DNA of 64,000 nucleotides from an uncultured Cytophagales bacterium (GTDB lineage Bacteria > Bacteroidota > Bacteroidia > Cytophagales > UBA9547). Where the stretch lies: positions 37,594 to 101,593 of the forward strand of contig CAMFLX010000005.1 in the NCBI GenBank assembly GCA_945957555.1, in the 5' to 3' direction. Below are positions 19,353 to 28,813 of this stretch, piece after piece. A program made the position numbers and the translations under genes. The first letter of the stretch is position 1, and every line of letters starts with the position of its first letter. A model generated the notes under the pieces. That model was not told where the DNA came from and ran no database searches. It worked only from the letters and a program-made list of their open reading frames with translations.

Positions 19353-19562
19353 TTAAAGCTTTTCAGATTTGGGCTTAGCAGGAGGCAACGGAGGTGTAGA
19401 ACTTATATTACCAAACTCATCCACATAAGCCATCATGTTTTCCAAATCACCACCTACCGAGTTCTCTTTTCTTTCCTTTTTGCGTTGTTCTTTTTCTTCC
19501 TTCTTCTTCCTTTTTTCTCTTTCCTTTTGTTGCTTCATGAAGCTATTTTGTGAACTCGCCAT
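19353..19562 (-). CDS. small charged cold-shock-associated protein
   Basis: 69 aa from the ATG at 19560-19562 (MASSQNSFMKQQ); a start 9 codons upstream is possible. Residues about 10-35 are an almost unbroken Lys/Arg/Glu helix. A conserved tail follows: NSVGGDLENMMAYVDEFGN then SSTPP. I recognise the charged helix followed by YVDE-GNISSTPP as a small protein commonly encoded beside cold-shock-domain genes in Bacteroidota. No function is established. It is the first gene of the cspA transcript. Confidence 0.8.
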   Translation of the reverse strand: MASSQNSFMKQQKEREKRKKKEEKEQRKKERKENSVGGDLENMMAYVDEFGNISSTPPLPPAKPKSEKL

Positions 19563-19815
19563 ATCTGTTTTAAAATAATGTGATTGCATTGCGTCAAAGA
19601 CCGAAGGCCTTTTGTTCTGACTTCTTTGTTACTACGTACTCATTTCTCAACGGGTAGGAGCCTCTAAATCAGTCGATCGCAGAATATAAATTCCGTTAAA
19701 GTTTGACCAAAAAGGTCGAACTAGCTTGCTTATTAAAGGCTAGAGGCTTGATCAAATAAAAAAAGATGCAATTTTTAAAGGAGGAGACCAATACTTTTAA
19801 TAAGCTACAAAGTTA
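19563..19815 (-). promoter_or_regulatory. long structured leader and promoter of the cold-shock operon
   Basis: A 373-bp stretch (19563-19935) holds no gene. On the minus strand TAACTTTG (19815 to 19808) fits the -7 consensus and predicts a leader of roughly 240 nt. The leader contains an 8-bp hairpin with one mismatch and a 5-nt loop (19701-19708 with 19714-19721), a CTAGC/GCTAG stem (19721-19725 with 19739-19743), and an AGCCTCTA/TAGAGGCT stem (19659-19666 with 19741-19748). The last two share bases and cannot form together, so alternative folds are possible. Long leaders that act as thermosensors are known for E. coli cspA; a similar role here is inference. Confidence 0.5.
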
Positions 19816-19935
19816 CACATTATCTAATATAATTCCTATACGGCTATATTAGTAATTTGGTTTTGTAAATACCTACTAATGGGAAAGCATATTTTATGAA
19901 AGCAAAACAGTATTTTTGTTATAAATCCAAAATTT

Positions 19936-20241
19936 ATGTCATCATTTTCTGCAAAAAATGAATTGAGCGCTTTTGTGAGAGCTGTCAAAAACAGTAAATT
20001 CAAAGGTATCACCTGGGAACAAGTATGTACTGAACTGATTATTAATGGGATATCTGCTATAATAGCACTTCTTGTTTCAAGCCTGTTAGGTAAATTTTTT
20101 GCGGTGAGGAACCTTAGAAACCTATGGGGCTTGGCGGCACGCAAAAAAAGTAAAATACTCATAGACAAGGACACCTATGAGTGGCTCAACATCATTATCA
20201 TATTTATAATTGGGCTTTTCGTATTCTCCATTGTTGAATAA
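19936..20241 (+). CDS. small conserved membrane protein of unknown function
   Basis: 101 aa with a soluble N-terminus (MSSFSAKNELSAFVRAV), a membrane segment at about 32-50 (ELIINGISAIIALLVSSLLG), a basic loop FFAVRNLRNLWGLAARKKSK, the motif ILIDKDTYEWL, and a second segment IIIIFIIGLFVFSIV. The RNLWGL...IDKDTY pattern is familiar from small Bacteroidota membrane proteins without known function. It is divergent from the cold-shock operon and convergent with metG. Confidence 0.7.
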   Translation: MSSFSAKNELSAFVRAVKNSKFKGITWEQVCTELIINGISAIIALLVSSLLGKFFAVRNLRNLWGLAARKKSKILIDKDTYEWLNIIIIFIIGLFVFSIVE

Positions 20242-20299
20242 ATCTTGAGTAAGTATCTGGAAGAGCGCAAAAAGAGCACTCCTGATCCCGAATAAATAT

Positions 20300-20347
20300 A
20301 TCTCTCAGTTACAAAACTACTATCGTTTTGGTCTGTAACCGAGAGAT
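20300..20347. terminator. long hairpin between convergent genes, probable terminator
   Basis: Arms ATCTCTCAGTTACA (20300-20313) and TGTAACCGAGAGAT (20334-20347) pair with one mismatch around a 20-nt loop. It lies between the 101-aa gene and metG. Neither side has a long T run, so intrinsic termination may be weak. Confidence 0.5.
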
Positions 20348-20356
20348 GAGCGTTTC

Positions 20357-22531
20357 TTAGGCAACTATGGAGCCTGCAGATTTTGCATCAATGGGAGACA
20401 CAAAGCAAAGTTTGCCATCTTTATCTTCCGCCATCAAGATCATACCTTGTGAAGTAATCCCTTTGATATCCCGAGGCGCTAGATTGGCCAACAAACACAC
20501 TTGGCGACCTACTACTTCTTCAGGTTTATAGTATTCTGCAATACCACTCACCACTGTACGTTTGTCCAGACCTGTATCTACCATCAATTTGAGCAACTTG
20601 GAAGTCTTTGGTACTTTTTCCGCTTCCAAGATTGTAGCGATGCGAATATCCATTTTAGTGAAATCGTCAAAACTCACTGCTGGTTTTGCCTCCTTTACAG
20701 TAAGGTTTTCCAAGGCATTTTGAGCCTTGCTTTCTTCTAATTTAGCGATCTGTCTCGCGATTTGCTCATCTTCAATTTTCTCAAACAAAAGCTCAGGCGT
20801 ACCGAGTTGATGGCCATTCTCTAAAACAAAACCATTTGATATAGTAGTTATATCCAAACTGCCTATATTAATAGGTTCAAGATTCAACATTTTAAATAAT
20901 TTATTAGAAGAAAATGGCATAAAAGGTTCCATGTAAACAGCAAGCTGTACGACTATCTCAAGAGAAAATCTTATTATATCCTTTACCGCTTCTGGATCTC
21001 TATCAATGATTTTCCAAGGTTCTTTCCTCTGAAGAAACCCATTTCCCTCCCGAGCGATATCGATTAAATCTGCTATTGCGTTTCTAAACTGAAAATTTTC
21101 AATATGATATTTTATAGTTTGTTTTCTAGTATTGATCGTATGCCATAAAAAGTTATACTCTGAATTTAAATCACCTTGACTAAAGTTTGGAACTTTCCCA
21201 CTATAATATTTCTGTGTTAACTGTAATGCTCTATTTACAAAATTACCCAATATGTCAGAAAGTTCGCTTTTATATCTAGTCTGGAAATCCTTCCAAGTAA
21301 AGTCGTTATCTTTCGTCTCTGGCGCATTGGCACAAAGTACATACCGCAAAGCATCCTGTTTTCCAGGGAAATCCACCAAATATTCGTGCAACCAAACTGC
21401 CCAATTGCGTGAAGTGGATATTTTATCTCCTTCCAAATTCATGAACTCATTAGCAGGTACGTTGTCTGGCATGATGTACGAACCCTCAGCCTGCATCATT
21501 CCTGGAAAGATGATACAGTGAAACACAATATTGTCCTTTCCTATGAAGTGTACTAGCTTAGTATCAGGCGCTTTCCAATAGTCCTCCCAATTGGAGAAGT
21601 TTTGAGCTTTGGGTTTTGAGCTTTGACCCGTGGCCAAATCTTGGTAAGCTGTTCCTGCCTGCGTTGGATAAGCACCACACAGCTCTTTTGTAAAGGTAAT
21701 GTAACCTATGGGCGCATCGAACCAAACGTAGAGCACTTTCCCTTCAGCTTCTGGCACAGGTACTTTGATCCCCCAATCCAAGTCGCGCGTCATTGCACGA
21801 GGATGTAAGCCCTGCTTCAACCACGATTGACATTGACCCATAACATTAGTTTTCCATACATCATAATCTTTTCCTATAGTTGACTCAGAGCTATCTATGG
21901 GATTATGTCTATTCACAAAAGCCTCAATCTCTGGCTGCATAGTATCCAGTGGCAAGTACCAGTTTTTGGTCTTTTTCATCACTGGCTTTGCCCCTGATAG
22001 GGCCGACCTTGGATTGATCAAATCTGTAGCGTTGAGTGTAGAACCACATTTCTCACACTGATCTCCGTAGGCATTCTCGTTGGCGCAGTGTGGGCATGTA
22101 CCTACAATGTATCTATCGGCTAAAAATTGCTGCGCGGTTTCGTCAAAGTATTGTTCGCTTTCTTGAACAGTAAATTTGTTATTGTTGTACAAATTCAAGA
22201 AAAACTCTTGCGATTCTTTATGATGATTTTGCCCAGAAGTCCTTGAATATATGTCAAATGAAACCCCAAACTGTTCAAAACTCTCTTTGATGATTTTATA
22301 ATATTTATCGACCACTCCCTGAGGCGTAGTGTTCTCCTTTTTGGCTTTTATGGTAATGGGCACACCATGTTCATCAGTGCCGCTTACAAATACCACATCT
22401 TTGCCCATCGAGCGCAGATAGCGCACATAAATATCAGCAGGAAGGTAACATCCTGCCAAGTGACCTATATGTATTGGCCCATTGGCATAAATCAAAGCAG
22501 CAGTAACGGTATATCTTTTTGGATCTTGCAT
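20357..22531 (-). CDS. metG: methionyl-tRNA synthetase
   Basis: 724 aa. A class I synthetase with HIGH at residues 21-24 ([12 protein letters not shown]), zinc-site cysteines C146, C149, C159 and C162 (TCPHCAN, QCEKCGS), and the KMSKS-equivalent KISTS near residue 370. The C-terminal EMAP-II-like tRNA-binding domain occupies about 620-724 ([14 protein letters not shown] through [10 protein letters not shown]). It charges tRNA-Met with methionine in the cytoplasm and is essential. The length and the appended dimerisation/tRNA-binding domain match the long bacterial MetG form. Confidence 0.97.
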   Translation of the reverse strand: MQDPKRYTVTAALIYANGPIHIGHLAGCYLPADIYVRYLRSMGKDVVFVSGTDEHGVPITIKAKKENTTPQGVVDKYYKIIKESFEQFGVSFDIYSRTSGQNHHKESQEFFLNLYNNNKFTVQESEQYFDETAQQFLADRYIVGTCPHCANENAYGDQCEKCGSTLNATDLINPRSALSGAKPVMKKTKNWYLPLDTMQPEIEAFVNRHNPIDSSESTIGKDYDVWKTNVMGQCQSWLKQGLHPRAMTRDLDWGIKVPVPEAEGKVLYVWFDAPIGYITFTKELCGAYPTQAGTAYQDLATGQSSKPKAQNFSNWEDYWKAPDTKLVHFIGKDNIVFHCIIFPGMMQAEGSYIMPDNVPANEFMNLEGDKISTSRNWAVWLHEYLVDFPGKQDALRYVLCANAPETKDNDFTWKDFQTRYKSELSDILGNFVNRALQLTQKYYSGKVPNFSQGDLNSEYNFLWHTINTRKQTIKYHIENFQFRNAIADLIDIAREGNGFLQRKEPWKIIDRDPEAVKDIIRFSLEIVVQLAVYMEPFMPFSSNKLFKMLNLEPINIGSLDITTISNGFVLENGHQLGTPELLFEKIEDEQIARQIAKLEESKAQNALENLTVKEAKPAVSFDDFTKMDIRIATILEAEKVPKTSKLLKLMVDTGLDKRTVVSGIAEYYKPEEVVGRQVCLLANLAPRDIKGITSQGMILMAEDKDGKLCFVSPIDAKSAGSIVA

Positions 22532-22549
22532 GTTCTATAAACTAATTCG

Positions 22550-22557
22550 CAAAGATA
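22550..22557 (-). promoter_or_regulatory. probable -7 element of metG
   Basis: On the minus strand TATCTTTG fits TAnnTTTG and lies 18 bp before the metG ATG, which would give a very short leader. No matching TTG is seen upstream. Confidence 0.4.
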
Positions 22558-22639
22558 AAAGGAATAGATTTAAAGTTGTTTGACTTAATGATATGTTTTT
22601 GATCTCATAATTGTTATTTTTACCCTAAACATTAAAATC

Positions 22640-23551
22640 ATGTCAGGTTTATTCATTTTTCTAGGAATTCTCGTACTCATCGTTTCTTTTTTAGCACCCA
22701 AACTTTCTCCCAAATTCCAAGCTGCTGGCATTTTGAGAGTGTTAGGTATTTTCCTGTTGGCACTAGGTGCATTATTAGGCTCTTTTGTAATGATTGATGC
22801 TGGGGAAGTAGGCGTAAAGAAGCTTTTTGGAAAAGTGGAAAACGATGTGCTAGAGAGCGGTATCCACATGACCAATCCCTTGGTGGATGTGATCAAGTTT
22901 GACGTTCGTACCCAAAACTATACCATGTCTGGCACCCACGATGAAGGTGATAAATCTGGTGACGATGCCATCAGGGCACTCACAGCGGATGGTCTTGAAG
23001 TAGTGATGGATGTGACTATCCTCTATAGTGTATTACCCAATAAGGCACCTTCCATTCTTAAAAACATTGGTGACGATTACAGAAATGTAATCGTCAGACC
23101 CATCACACGTACCAAGATGAGAGACAATGCGGTTTTTTATGATGCTGTTTCTCTCTACTCGGTTAAAAGAGATGAGTTTCAAAATCGTATTTTCAAGGGC
23201 ATTGAAGCAGACTTCAAAACCAGGGGCCTAGTGCTTGAGCAACTTCTGGTGCGCAATATTACCCTTCCTGTTTCGGTTAAAAACTCCATCGAATCCAAAA
23301 TCAATGCTGAGCAAGATGCTCAGAAGATGGAATTTGTACTTCAAAAAGAAAAACAAGAGGCAGAACGTAAGCGCGTAGAAGCACAAGGTATCGCAGATTA
23401 TCACAAAATCATCAGCTCAGGACTCACAGACAAACAATTGCAATACGAATCCATCAAGATGCAAAAAGAATTAGCTACATCTCCCAATTCTAAACTGATC
23501 ATTATGGGCAATGGTGGTAAAAATACTCCTTTAATCTTGAATGGTAATTAG
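22640..23551 (+). CDS. SPFH/prohibitin-family membrane protein
   Basis: 303 aa. Two hydrophobic segments near the N-terminus (about 3-22 and 32-54) are followed by an SPFH domain at about 55-225 (VMIDAGEVGVKKLFGKV, GIHMTNPLVDVIKFDVRTQNYTM, LTADGLEVVMDVTILYSV, TRGLVLEQLLVRNITLP). A coiled-coil-like helix rich in Glu/Lys/Gln then covers about 230-285 (AEQDAQKMEFVLQKEKQEAERKRVEAQG). Prohibitin-type proteins form ring-like membrane assemblies that often control membrane proteases such as FtsH. It is divergent from metG and has no operon partner. Confidence 0.88.
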   Translation: MSGLFIFLGILVLIVSFLAPKLSPKFQAAGILRVLGIFLLALGALLGSFVMIDAGEVGVKKLFGKVENDVLESGIHMTNPLVDVIKFDVRTQNYTMSGTHDEGDKSGDDAIRALTADGLEVVMDVTILYSVLPNKAPSILKNIGDDYRNVIVRPITRTKMRDNAVFYDAVSLYSVKRDEFQNRIFKGIEADFKTRGLVLEQLLVRNITLPVSVKNSIESKINAEQDAQKMEFVLQKEKQEAERKRVEAQGIADYHKIISSGLTDKQLQYESIKMQKELATSPNSKLIIMGNGGKNTPLILNGN

Positions 23552-23837
23552 ACCCTAAGTCAAACACATTTTTGAAAATCATCCTTTGATTGTAGATGAT
23601 TATATACAGATATGGAAGCATCCGTATCTACATGTAATCTTGCGTGGCTAGGTATTTTTGGTGTTCCAGCCTTAAGAACACACCCTATTTATTCTTCCTT
23701 TTCTAAATAAACCAGCTTATACGATAAATCAAGGAAAAACCTACTTGGTAAACCCAAATGTTACATTCATATACTACTACCTTAAAGATTGGCAGCTCCT
23801 ATCTATTTTGCCGACTTAAATATTCAAAAATCATTAT

Positions 23838-26012
23838 ATGAAACACAAAAGTTTTACAATTGCTGCCTTGCTTGGACTAGGCACTCTTGGCTTGTCGGCC
23901 CAAACCAAGGCCACAACAATTTATCCCTCCAATGCTCCCTTCCAGAAAGAGTTTGGTGTAAGTATGGCTATGGCTGGTAACAACAATATGGTCATTGGTT
24001 CAGAATTTGAACTTAACAATGGTGCAGTGTATCTGTACCAAGGTGCTACTTTTAAGAACAAAATCAACGGTAAAGATGTGGATCCTAACTGTAGCAATTT
24101 TGGTTTAGGTACGGCTCTAGACCAAACTTGGCTGGTAGCAGGTGCGCCTACATCTTCTTCCGTAAGTAAAGGCAAGGTATTCCTTTTTAAGGACAACAGT
24201 AGTAACTACAACTTTGGGACTACTCCAGTACAGGTATTAACTGGTGGCACACTAGGCGGCCGCTTCGGAAACGCTGTAGCCATAGAAGGCGACTGGTTGG
24301 CAGTAGGTGCTAGGATCACCGGTAAAGTGTATATCTACAAAAGAACGGGTACTGGGGCTACTTCATGGACCTTGAAAGATTCTTTAACGAAAGTAGGTAA
24401 TTTTGGTAACGCTGTAGCGATGAATGGCAATAGATTGGTCGTAGGTGCTGATAATCCTAGTGGTACTGGCAACGTGTACATTTATGAAAGAAATGCTTCC
24501 GAAAAATATGTACTTACTTACGACAGAAGCCTTAATGGTAGACCTTCATGGGCTACGAGCTCTTACGGTATTGACGTAGACATTACTTCTTCGGCCATTA
24601 TTGTAGGTGATAGATTGGCATTAAAGGCGGAGATCTTGACTGGTGGCGGAAGCTCTTGGACACAAAACTCTGTATTGAACAGCCCTGTGGGTACGCATGG
24701 AGAGTTTGGCTACGCTGTAGCGATCCAATACAACCGTGCAGTAGTAGGTGCGCCTTTTGAGTTTGGAAAAGGTAACGTTTACTTGTACACCCAACTCAAC
24801 AATGTATACACACTTCAAAATCCATTGATTATTGATGAAACTAATCTTAGAATCCACAAATTTGGTGGTGCTGTGGACATTTCTTTTGACGACTATGTGG
24901 GTGCGACAGCAAGTAATTCCGGCTACGCAAACATGAGTGGCGACGACAAAGGTGTGGCATTTAACGTGAACTTCTCTAACGGCATTCAGTCTTGTGGCAA
25001 CACTTATGAGTCTAACAACTCTACAGCCACTGCCACTACTATGGCTTTGAACTCTGCTGTGGAAGCTTGTATCAACTCTAGTACCGACAAAGATTACTAC
25101 AAACTCGTATTGCCAACGGCTGACAACATCTCCGTAACGCTTGAAAACTTGGTGGTAGACTATAACTTCCAAATCTTGAACAGCTCTGGTACCATCTTGT
25201 ACCAAACTACGACTACTGGAAGTGCTACTGAAATCGTACCTTCAGCTGCTTTGGCTGCAGGTACTTACTATATCTACGTGTATGGACAAGGTGGTGCCAA
25301 CAGTGGTACCAGATATAAGCTTACGGCTAAAAGCAACATCTGTAACGATGCGATTTTTGAGCCTAACAATACCAGCGCTACCGCTAAGTTGATACCAAAC
25401 ATGGGACAAAACAATAGCCGCAACTACTATGGTGGTATAGTGACCACTGGCGACGAGGATTGGTACAGTTTCGATACTTTTACCTCTGGCACTTATGTGT
25501 ATAACAACATCAAAATTGGTTTGTCTGAGTTGACGAACGACTTTGACGTAAAGTTGTACAACAGTAGCTTGGTAGAGATTGGTTCTTCTACATTTGGAGG
25601 CTCAACTAGTGAACAAATCATTAGTAATGGTACCGCTATTGGCAGACATTATGTAAAAGTCTATGGTTGGGCTGGTGCAACCAGTACCCAGTGCTATAAC
25701 TTGAAAATTGATCTAGATTATGCACCACTAGCTCGTATAGAAACTGCTGCTGCTACAGACAAAGCTGCAGAAGTTACTAGTCTTATGGTATTCCCAAGTC
25801 CTGCTATTGCGGGTTCATCAGTGCAAATCAACGTAGCGCAAGGCTTAGAAGTAGCTAAAGTACGCGTGATGAATTTGAACGGTACCGTAGTTTCTGAACA
25901 AACACTTAAGGTTTCTAATCAATCTGCTACGTTGGATCTTTCTACAGTACAACCAGGTATGTACCTGATAGATGCTGCCGAAGCAGGTAAAACAAAGTTG
26001 GTAGTAGAATAA
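23838..26012 (+). CDS. secreted FG-GAP/PPC-domain protein with T9SS sorting tail
   Basis: 724 aa. The signal peptide (MKHKSFTIAALLGLGTLGLSAQ) is followed by about six FG-GAP-like blades at 30-380, with repeats of the form GxxVAIxGDWLAVGA.ITGKVYIYKR. Two pre-peptidase C-terminal (PPC) beta-sandwich domains follow (about 395-500 and 505-625: CINSSTDKDYYKLVLP, VTTGDEDWYSFDTF). A type-A T9SS C-terminal sorting domain closes it at about 645-724 (LMVFPSPAIAGSSVQINV, VRVMNLNGTVVSE, LDLSTVQPGMYLIDA). It should be exported by Sec, moved across the outer membrane by T9SS and trimmed by PorU. The blades suggest a surface binding protein; the ligand is unknown. It is monocistronic with its own terminator. 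The 286-bp gap before it shows no clear feature. Confidence 0.88.
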   Translation: MKHKSFTIAALLGLGTLGLSAQTKATTIYPSNAPFQKEFGVSMAMAGNNNMVIGSEFELNNGAVYLYQGATFKNKINGKDVDPNCSNFGLGTALDQTWLVAGAPTSSSVSKGKVFLFKDNSSNYNFGTTPVQVLTGGTLGGRFGNAVAIEGDWLAVGARITGKVYIYKRTGTGATSWTLKDSLTKVGNFGNAVAMNGNRLVVGADNPSGTGNVYIYERNASEKYVLTYDRSLNGRPSWATSSYGIDVDITSSAIIVGDRLALKAEILTGGGSSWTQNSVLNSPVGTHGEFGYAVAIQYNRAVVGAPFEFGKGNVYLYTQLNNVYTLQNPLIIDETNLRIHKFGGAVDISFDDYVGATASNSGYANMSGDDKGVAFNVNFSNGIQSCGNTYESNNSTATATTMALNSAVEACINSSTDKDYYKLVLPTADNISVTLENLVVDYNFQILNSSGTILYQTTTTGSATEIVPSAALAAGTYYIYVYGQGGANSGTRYKLTAKSNICNDAIFEPNNTSATAKLIPNMGQNNSRNYYGGIVTTGDEDWYSFDTFTSGTYVYNNIKIGLSELTNDFDVKLYNSSLVEIGSSTFGGSTSEQIISNGTAIGRHYVKVYGWAGATSTQCYNLKIDLDYAPLARIETAAATDKAAEVTSLMVFPSPAIAGSSVQINVAQGLEVAKVRVMNLNGTVVSEQTLKVSNQSATLDLSTVQPGMYLIDAAEAGKTKLVVE

Positions 26013-26036
26013 TAGTTTGCACCTTCATATCAATAC

Positions 26037-26068
26037 AAAAAGGGCCTCCAGTTTGGGGGCCTTTTTTG
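26037..26068 (+). terminator. terminator of the FG-GAP/PPC gene
   Basis: AAAAAGGGCCTCC pairs with GGGGGCCTTTTTT across a 5-nt loop with a small bulge, ending in six T, 25 bp past the stop codon. Confidence 0.85.
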
Positions 26069-26123
26069 TGAAGCCGCAGAAGAGCAACTGGGAACTTGGA
26101 GAGATTTACTAAATTTACAATCT

Positions 26124-27362
26124 ATGAAAGCCGTTTTCACCGTCATTACTATCTGCTGCATCATTGCCAATTTTTCAACGAGCTGTGTCCACAGAAACTG
26201 GATAGGTAGCGATTGGAAGGAATATTCTCGTGAACAAAAACAAATCGAGAGGATTCTGTATTTGAAAAGACCCACTAGGCACCAATTCCCTAAAATGACC
26301 ATAGTAAATGGCCAAAGTTATTTTATGAATCCTAAAAGTAGCGGAATCTTCATTGGTGGTTTTTATGCTTCTCAAACCGAAATCACCAACGAGCAGTTTT
26401 GCTTTTTTCTGAATGCAATCAAAGATACTAGTAGGCTGTTTTCCAATGCAGATACCTTACAGCGACTGTTTGGAATAGGTTTGCCCAACAAAGCGATTAC
26501 CCGTAACGAACAAGGTCAATATACAATTGACCGTTCACTGAGCCAGCACCCAGTCACCTACGTGAATTATGCAGGAGCCCTGCTCTACTGTAACTGGCTC
26601 TCTGCATATTATGGAAGCTTTTTTAACCTCAATTCGGGATAAGGAAAAACATGTATTGCTTATATCTTTTTGTTTATGAGCATTTTAATTTAGTAATATC
26701 TGTTCAAATACATTTTCAGTATGCAATGTTCTTTACTTTTATTTGCTCACCCAAATAAAAGTAACAAAACAAAGGGAGGCAGGAAAGACCAAATCTATCC
26801 GCATTTTGCGCACAAACCCACCCCGCCCTGTCCATGCGGCTAGATTTCACACCTTTCCTGCGCTTACCGCCCGCAGAGTATTGGCTCATAACTAATTCTT
26901 ATCCCGAATTGAGGTTTTTTTAAGTCTTTTAAGTACTTTGTATTGGCTCAATTTAGACTCCCTTCTTATATCGAATGGCAATGGATGGCATTGGGCACTG
27001 CTCATACTGAGGATATTCCTTACAGCCATTTAAAAACTGCGGACACCCTTAAAAAGATCGCTTGGTATACGGGCAATAGCAAATCCTCTCAAAACGTTGG
27101 GAAATTAAAACCCCAAAACCATATATATGACCTTATAGGAAATGTCTGGGAGTGGACGTCCGACTCAACTTATGGTGTATTTGATAAACCATGGTACTAT
27201 GAACCAAGCTTTAAAAATATCGCGGGGCATTCTTATCTTTCAAGCTCCGAACTTATTTTAAAAGACAGTCTATATCTTTGCCATAGAGACAGCTCCAGAG
27301 CCGATCTGGGTTTCAGAATTGTACAAACTTATTTAGGAAGGAGTTCTGGTGCCGAGTTTTAG
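26124..27362 (+). pseudogene. formylglycine-generating-enzyme-like (SUMF1) lipoprotein gene, disrupted
   Basis: The first fragment (26124-26642) starts with a signal or lipoprotein-like N-terminus (MKAVFTVITICCIIANFSTSC) and the first half of an FGE-sulfatase domain: GGFYASQTEITNEQFCFFLNAI and PVTYVNYAGALLYCNWLSAYYG. The second fragment (about 26922-27362) continues in the same frame with FRLPSYIEWQWMALG, IYDLIGNVWEWTSD and the terminal LGFRIV, all standard FGE landmarks. A 292-bp element lies between them and supplies a stop six codons in. Removing the element plus a 5-bp T duplication rejoins the frame as GSFFKSFKYFVLAQFRLPS. The family includes GldJ/GldK-like gliding/T9SS lipoproteins, but this gene stands alone. 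It is very likely inactive unless the element is excised. Confidence 0.85.
26625..26916. mobile_element. 292-bp MITE-like insertion with 19-bp terminal inverted repeats
   Basis: The left end AACCTCAATTCGGGATAAG (26625-26643) is the exact reverse complement of the right end (26898-26916). Flanking T runs (26620-26624 and 26917-26921) are consistent with a 5-bp target duplication, although a homopolymer makes the length ambiguous. 292 + 5 = 297 bp, a multiple of three, and removal restores the host frame. The element has no transposase frame. Internally there are a palindromic ACTTTT...AAAAGT segment near 26735-26763 and a TTACCGCCCGCAGA block near 26864, which is shared with the decayed copy at 61294-61428. 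Confidence 0.85.
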
Positions 27363-27560
27363 ATGTGGTTTAATTTGCTGCACGATGGCGATCTCATAGG
27401 ATTGTAATATACCAATTATGATGACAGAACAGTCATTTAGAACTAATTCTTCTTCTCCAAATCTTTGATCATCAAGGATAAAAAGGGAACATTTGGAAAA
27501 TTGAGATCATAAGTAAACAAGTAGATAACAAAAAACAGAGAGGTAAAGCTCTAGATCCAC

Positions 27561-28112
27561 TTATAAATGCATATGAATCTGAATTCTCAGATTTGAATTG
27601 TTTATCACATTTATAAAGTCTAACATTTCGCTATAATCATTAAAGCTATAGACTTGTGTGCAATTATCGTAATCACCATAGCACCAATAATAAGTAGCAT
27701 ATTCATGGTATGTATCCTGCCCAAGGGTGTCATTAGGTTTTCGTTGTTTTCGGATAATATTTATGACAAAATGTTTCTTTGAGATAGCACTTATGTAAGA
27801 CTTCTGATAGATAGTGATGCCAAAAATTTTAATCCGATATTGTAGAAGATCACTCTTATAATCACTTCGGAATTCATAAATCAAAAAATAATTAACAATA
27901 GCAGTAAAAAATAATAGTAACAATGCAATCAATATAATAGATGTAACTGTGTCTATACTTTGAAAACCATAATTGTCGTAGTTACTTATATATAATATAA
28001 AAAACGTTAGCCAAATTAATATGGTACCGAAAACTAAAGGCTCATTTATCCTTTTAAATTTGGCTACAAAGTCATCTTTGATAATGTCAATATCAAAATT
28101 GTTATTTAACAT
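27561..28112 (-). CDS. hypothetical protein with two membrane segments
   Basis: 183 aa, AT-rich coding. Two hydrophobic helices lie at about 27-43 (LVFGTILIWLTFFILYI) and 54-77 (TVTSIILIALLLLFFTAIVNYFLI), followed by a soluble C-terminal domain (YRIKIFGITIYQKSYISAISKKHF, then YWCYGDYDNCTQVYSF). No family is recognised. Its start overlaps the stop of the 229-aa gene by one base (TAATG), so translation is coupled. It is last in the giant-protein operon. A regulatory, immunity-like or accessory role is possible but unsupported. Confidence 0.65.
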   Translation of the reverse strand: MLNNNFDIDIIKDDFVAKFKRINEPLVFGTILIWLTFFILYISNYDNYGFQSIDTVTSIILIALLLLFFTAIVNYFLIYEFRSDYKSDLLQYRIKIFGITIYQKSYISAISKKHFVINIIRKQRKPNDTLGQDTYHEYATYYWCYGDYDNCTQVYSFNDYSEMLDFINVINNSNLRIQIHMHL

Positions 28113-28801
28113 TAATTCAGTTTGTCAAACAATGGCTGAATATCTTCTTTATTATTTTCCATCTTTTTTAATAAGATATCATAGAATTTATAAACATCAA
28201 TCTTATCACCGATAACAGAAGTATTTAGGATTTCACTTAAAACCGCACTAGAAGATTTCCTTTGAACTAATATTTCAAAAATATGTACTGGCTTGAACAG
28301 ATATAACATTGAATTATAATAAGTTACAAATTGATCAGTAGTTATATACCATATCCCTTTTATTCTTTGGGATACTAATGTGGCACTTATATCGCCTTTA
28401 TCTGTTCTAATATGGTATTTCATCACAGAATATTCATTACCTCTATACGTGATGTATAGTACATCATCGATTTTTATATAGATTCCATTTTTGATCTCTG
28501 CTTTTTTTGTCTCTAGATCAGATTTTGAAATTTCTACCTTTCCTTTGAATAAGGAATTATGCCAACCCTGACTTTTAGAAGATAAATATGACAATAATAA
28601 ATTTTCTGGGGTGTCGCGCTTAGATTTGGAAGAATCTGATATTAAACTATTTATAATGAAATCATTATATGTGACTAATTTGGACGCAGAAACTTCATTG
28701 CCAAGTTTTATATTGTACTCCATTTTGGATTTGTTTTGGGCGTTGCCTTGTTCTAATGAACATATTAATCCACAAATGATAAAACCAATTTTTCTAAACA
28801 T
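28112..28801 (-). CDS. exported hypothetical protein in the giant-protein operon
   Basis: 229 aa with a signal peptide (MFRKIGFIICGLICSLEQGNAQ). The mature part is lysine/serine rich with beta-type stretches (DVLYITYRGNEYSVMKYHIRT, ISATLVSQRIKGIWYIT). No family is recognised. It starts 12 bp after the stop of the 2362-aa TANFOR gene and is coupled to the 183-aa gene. Its base composition is as AT-rich as the 3' third of the TANFOR gene, which suggests these segments share a history. Confidence 0.68.
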   Translation of the reverse strand: MFRKIGFIICGLICSLEQGNAQNKSKMEYNIKLGNEVSASKLVTYNDFIINSLISDSSKSKRDTPENLLLSYLSSKSQGWHNSLFKGKVEISKSDLETKKAEIKNGIYIKIDDVLYITYRGNEYSVMKYHIRTDKGDISATLVSQRIKGIWYITTDQFVTYYNSMLYLFKPVHIFEILVQRKSSSAVLSEILNTSVIGDKIDVYKFYDILLKKMENNKEDIQPLFDKLN

Positions 28802-28813
28802 ACATTTACTAAT

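Noticed and set aside
22585..22896. 103-codon minus-strand ORF
   Set aside because: It is antisense to the start of the SPFH gene and lacks any recognisable pattern.
24621..25205. 194-codon open frame on the minus strand
   Set aside because: It lies wholly antisense within the FG-GAP/PPC gene, has no domain, and shows a Val/Arg/Cys-rich composition typical of shadow frames.
26124..27362. Functional gliding lipoprotein GldJ/GldK
   Set aside because: Only the generic FGE fold is shared, no gld neighbours are present, and the gene is interrupted.
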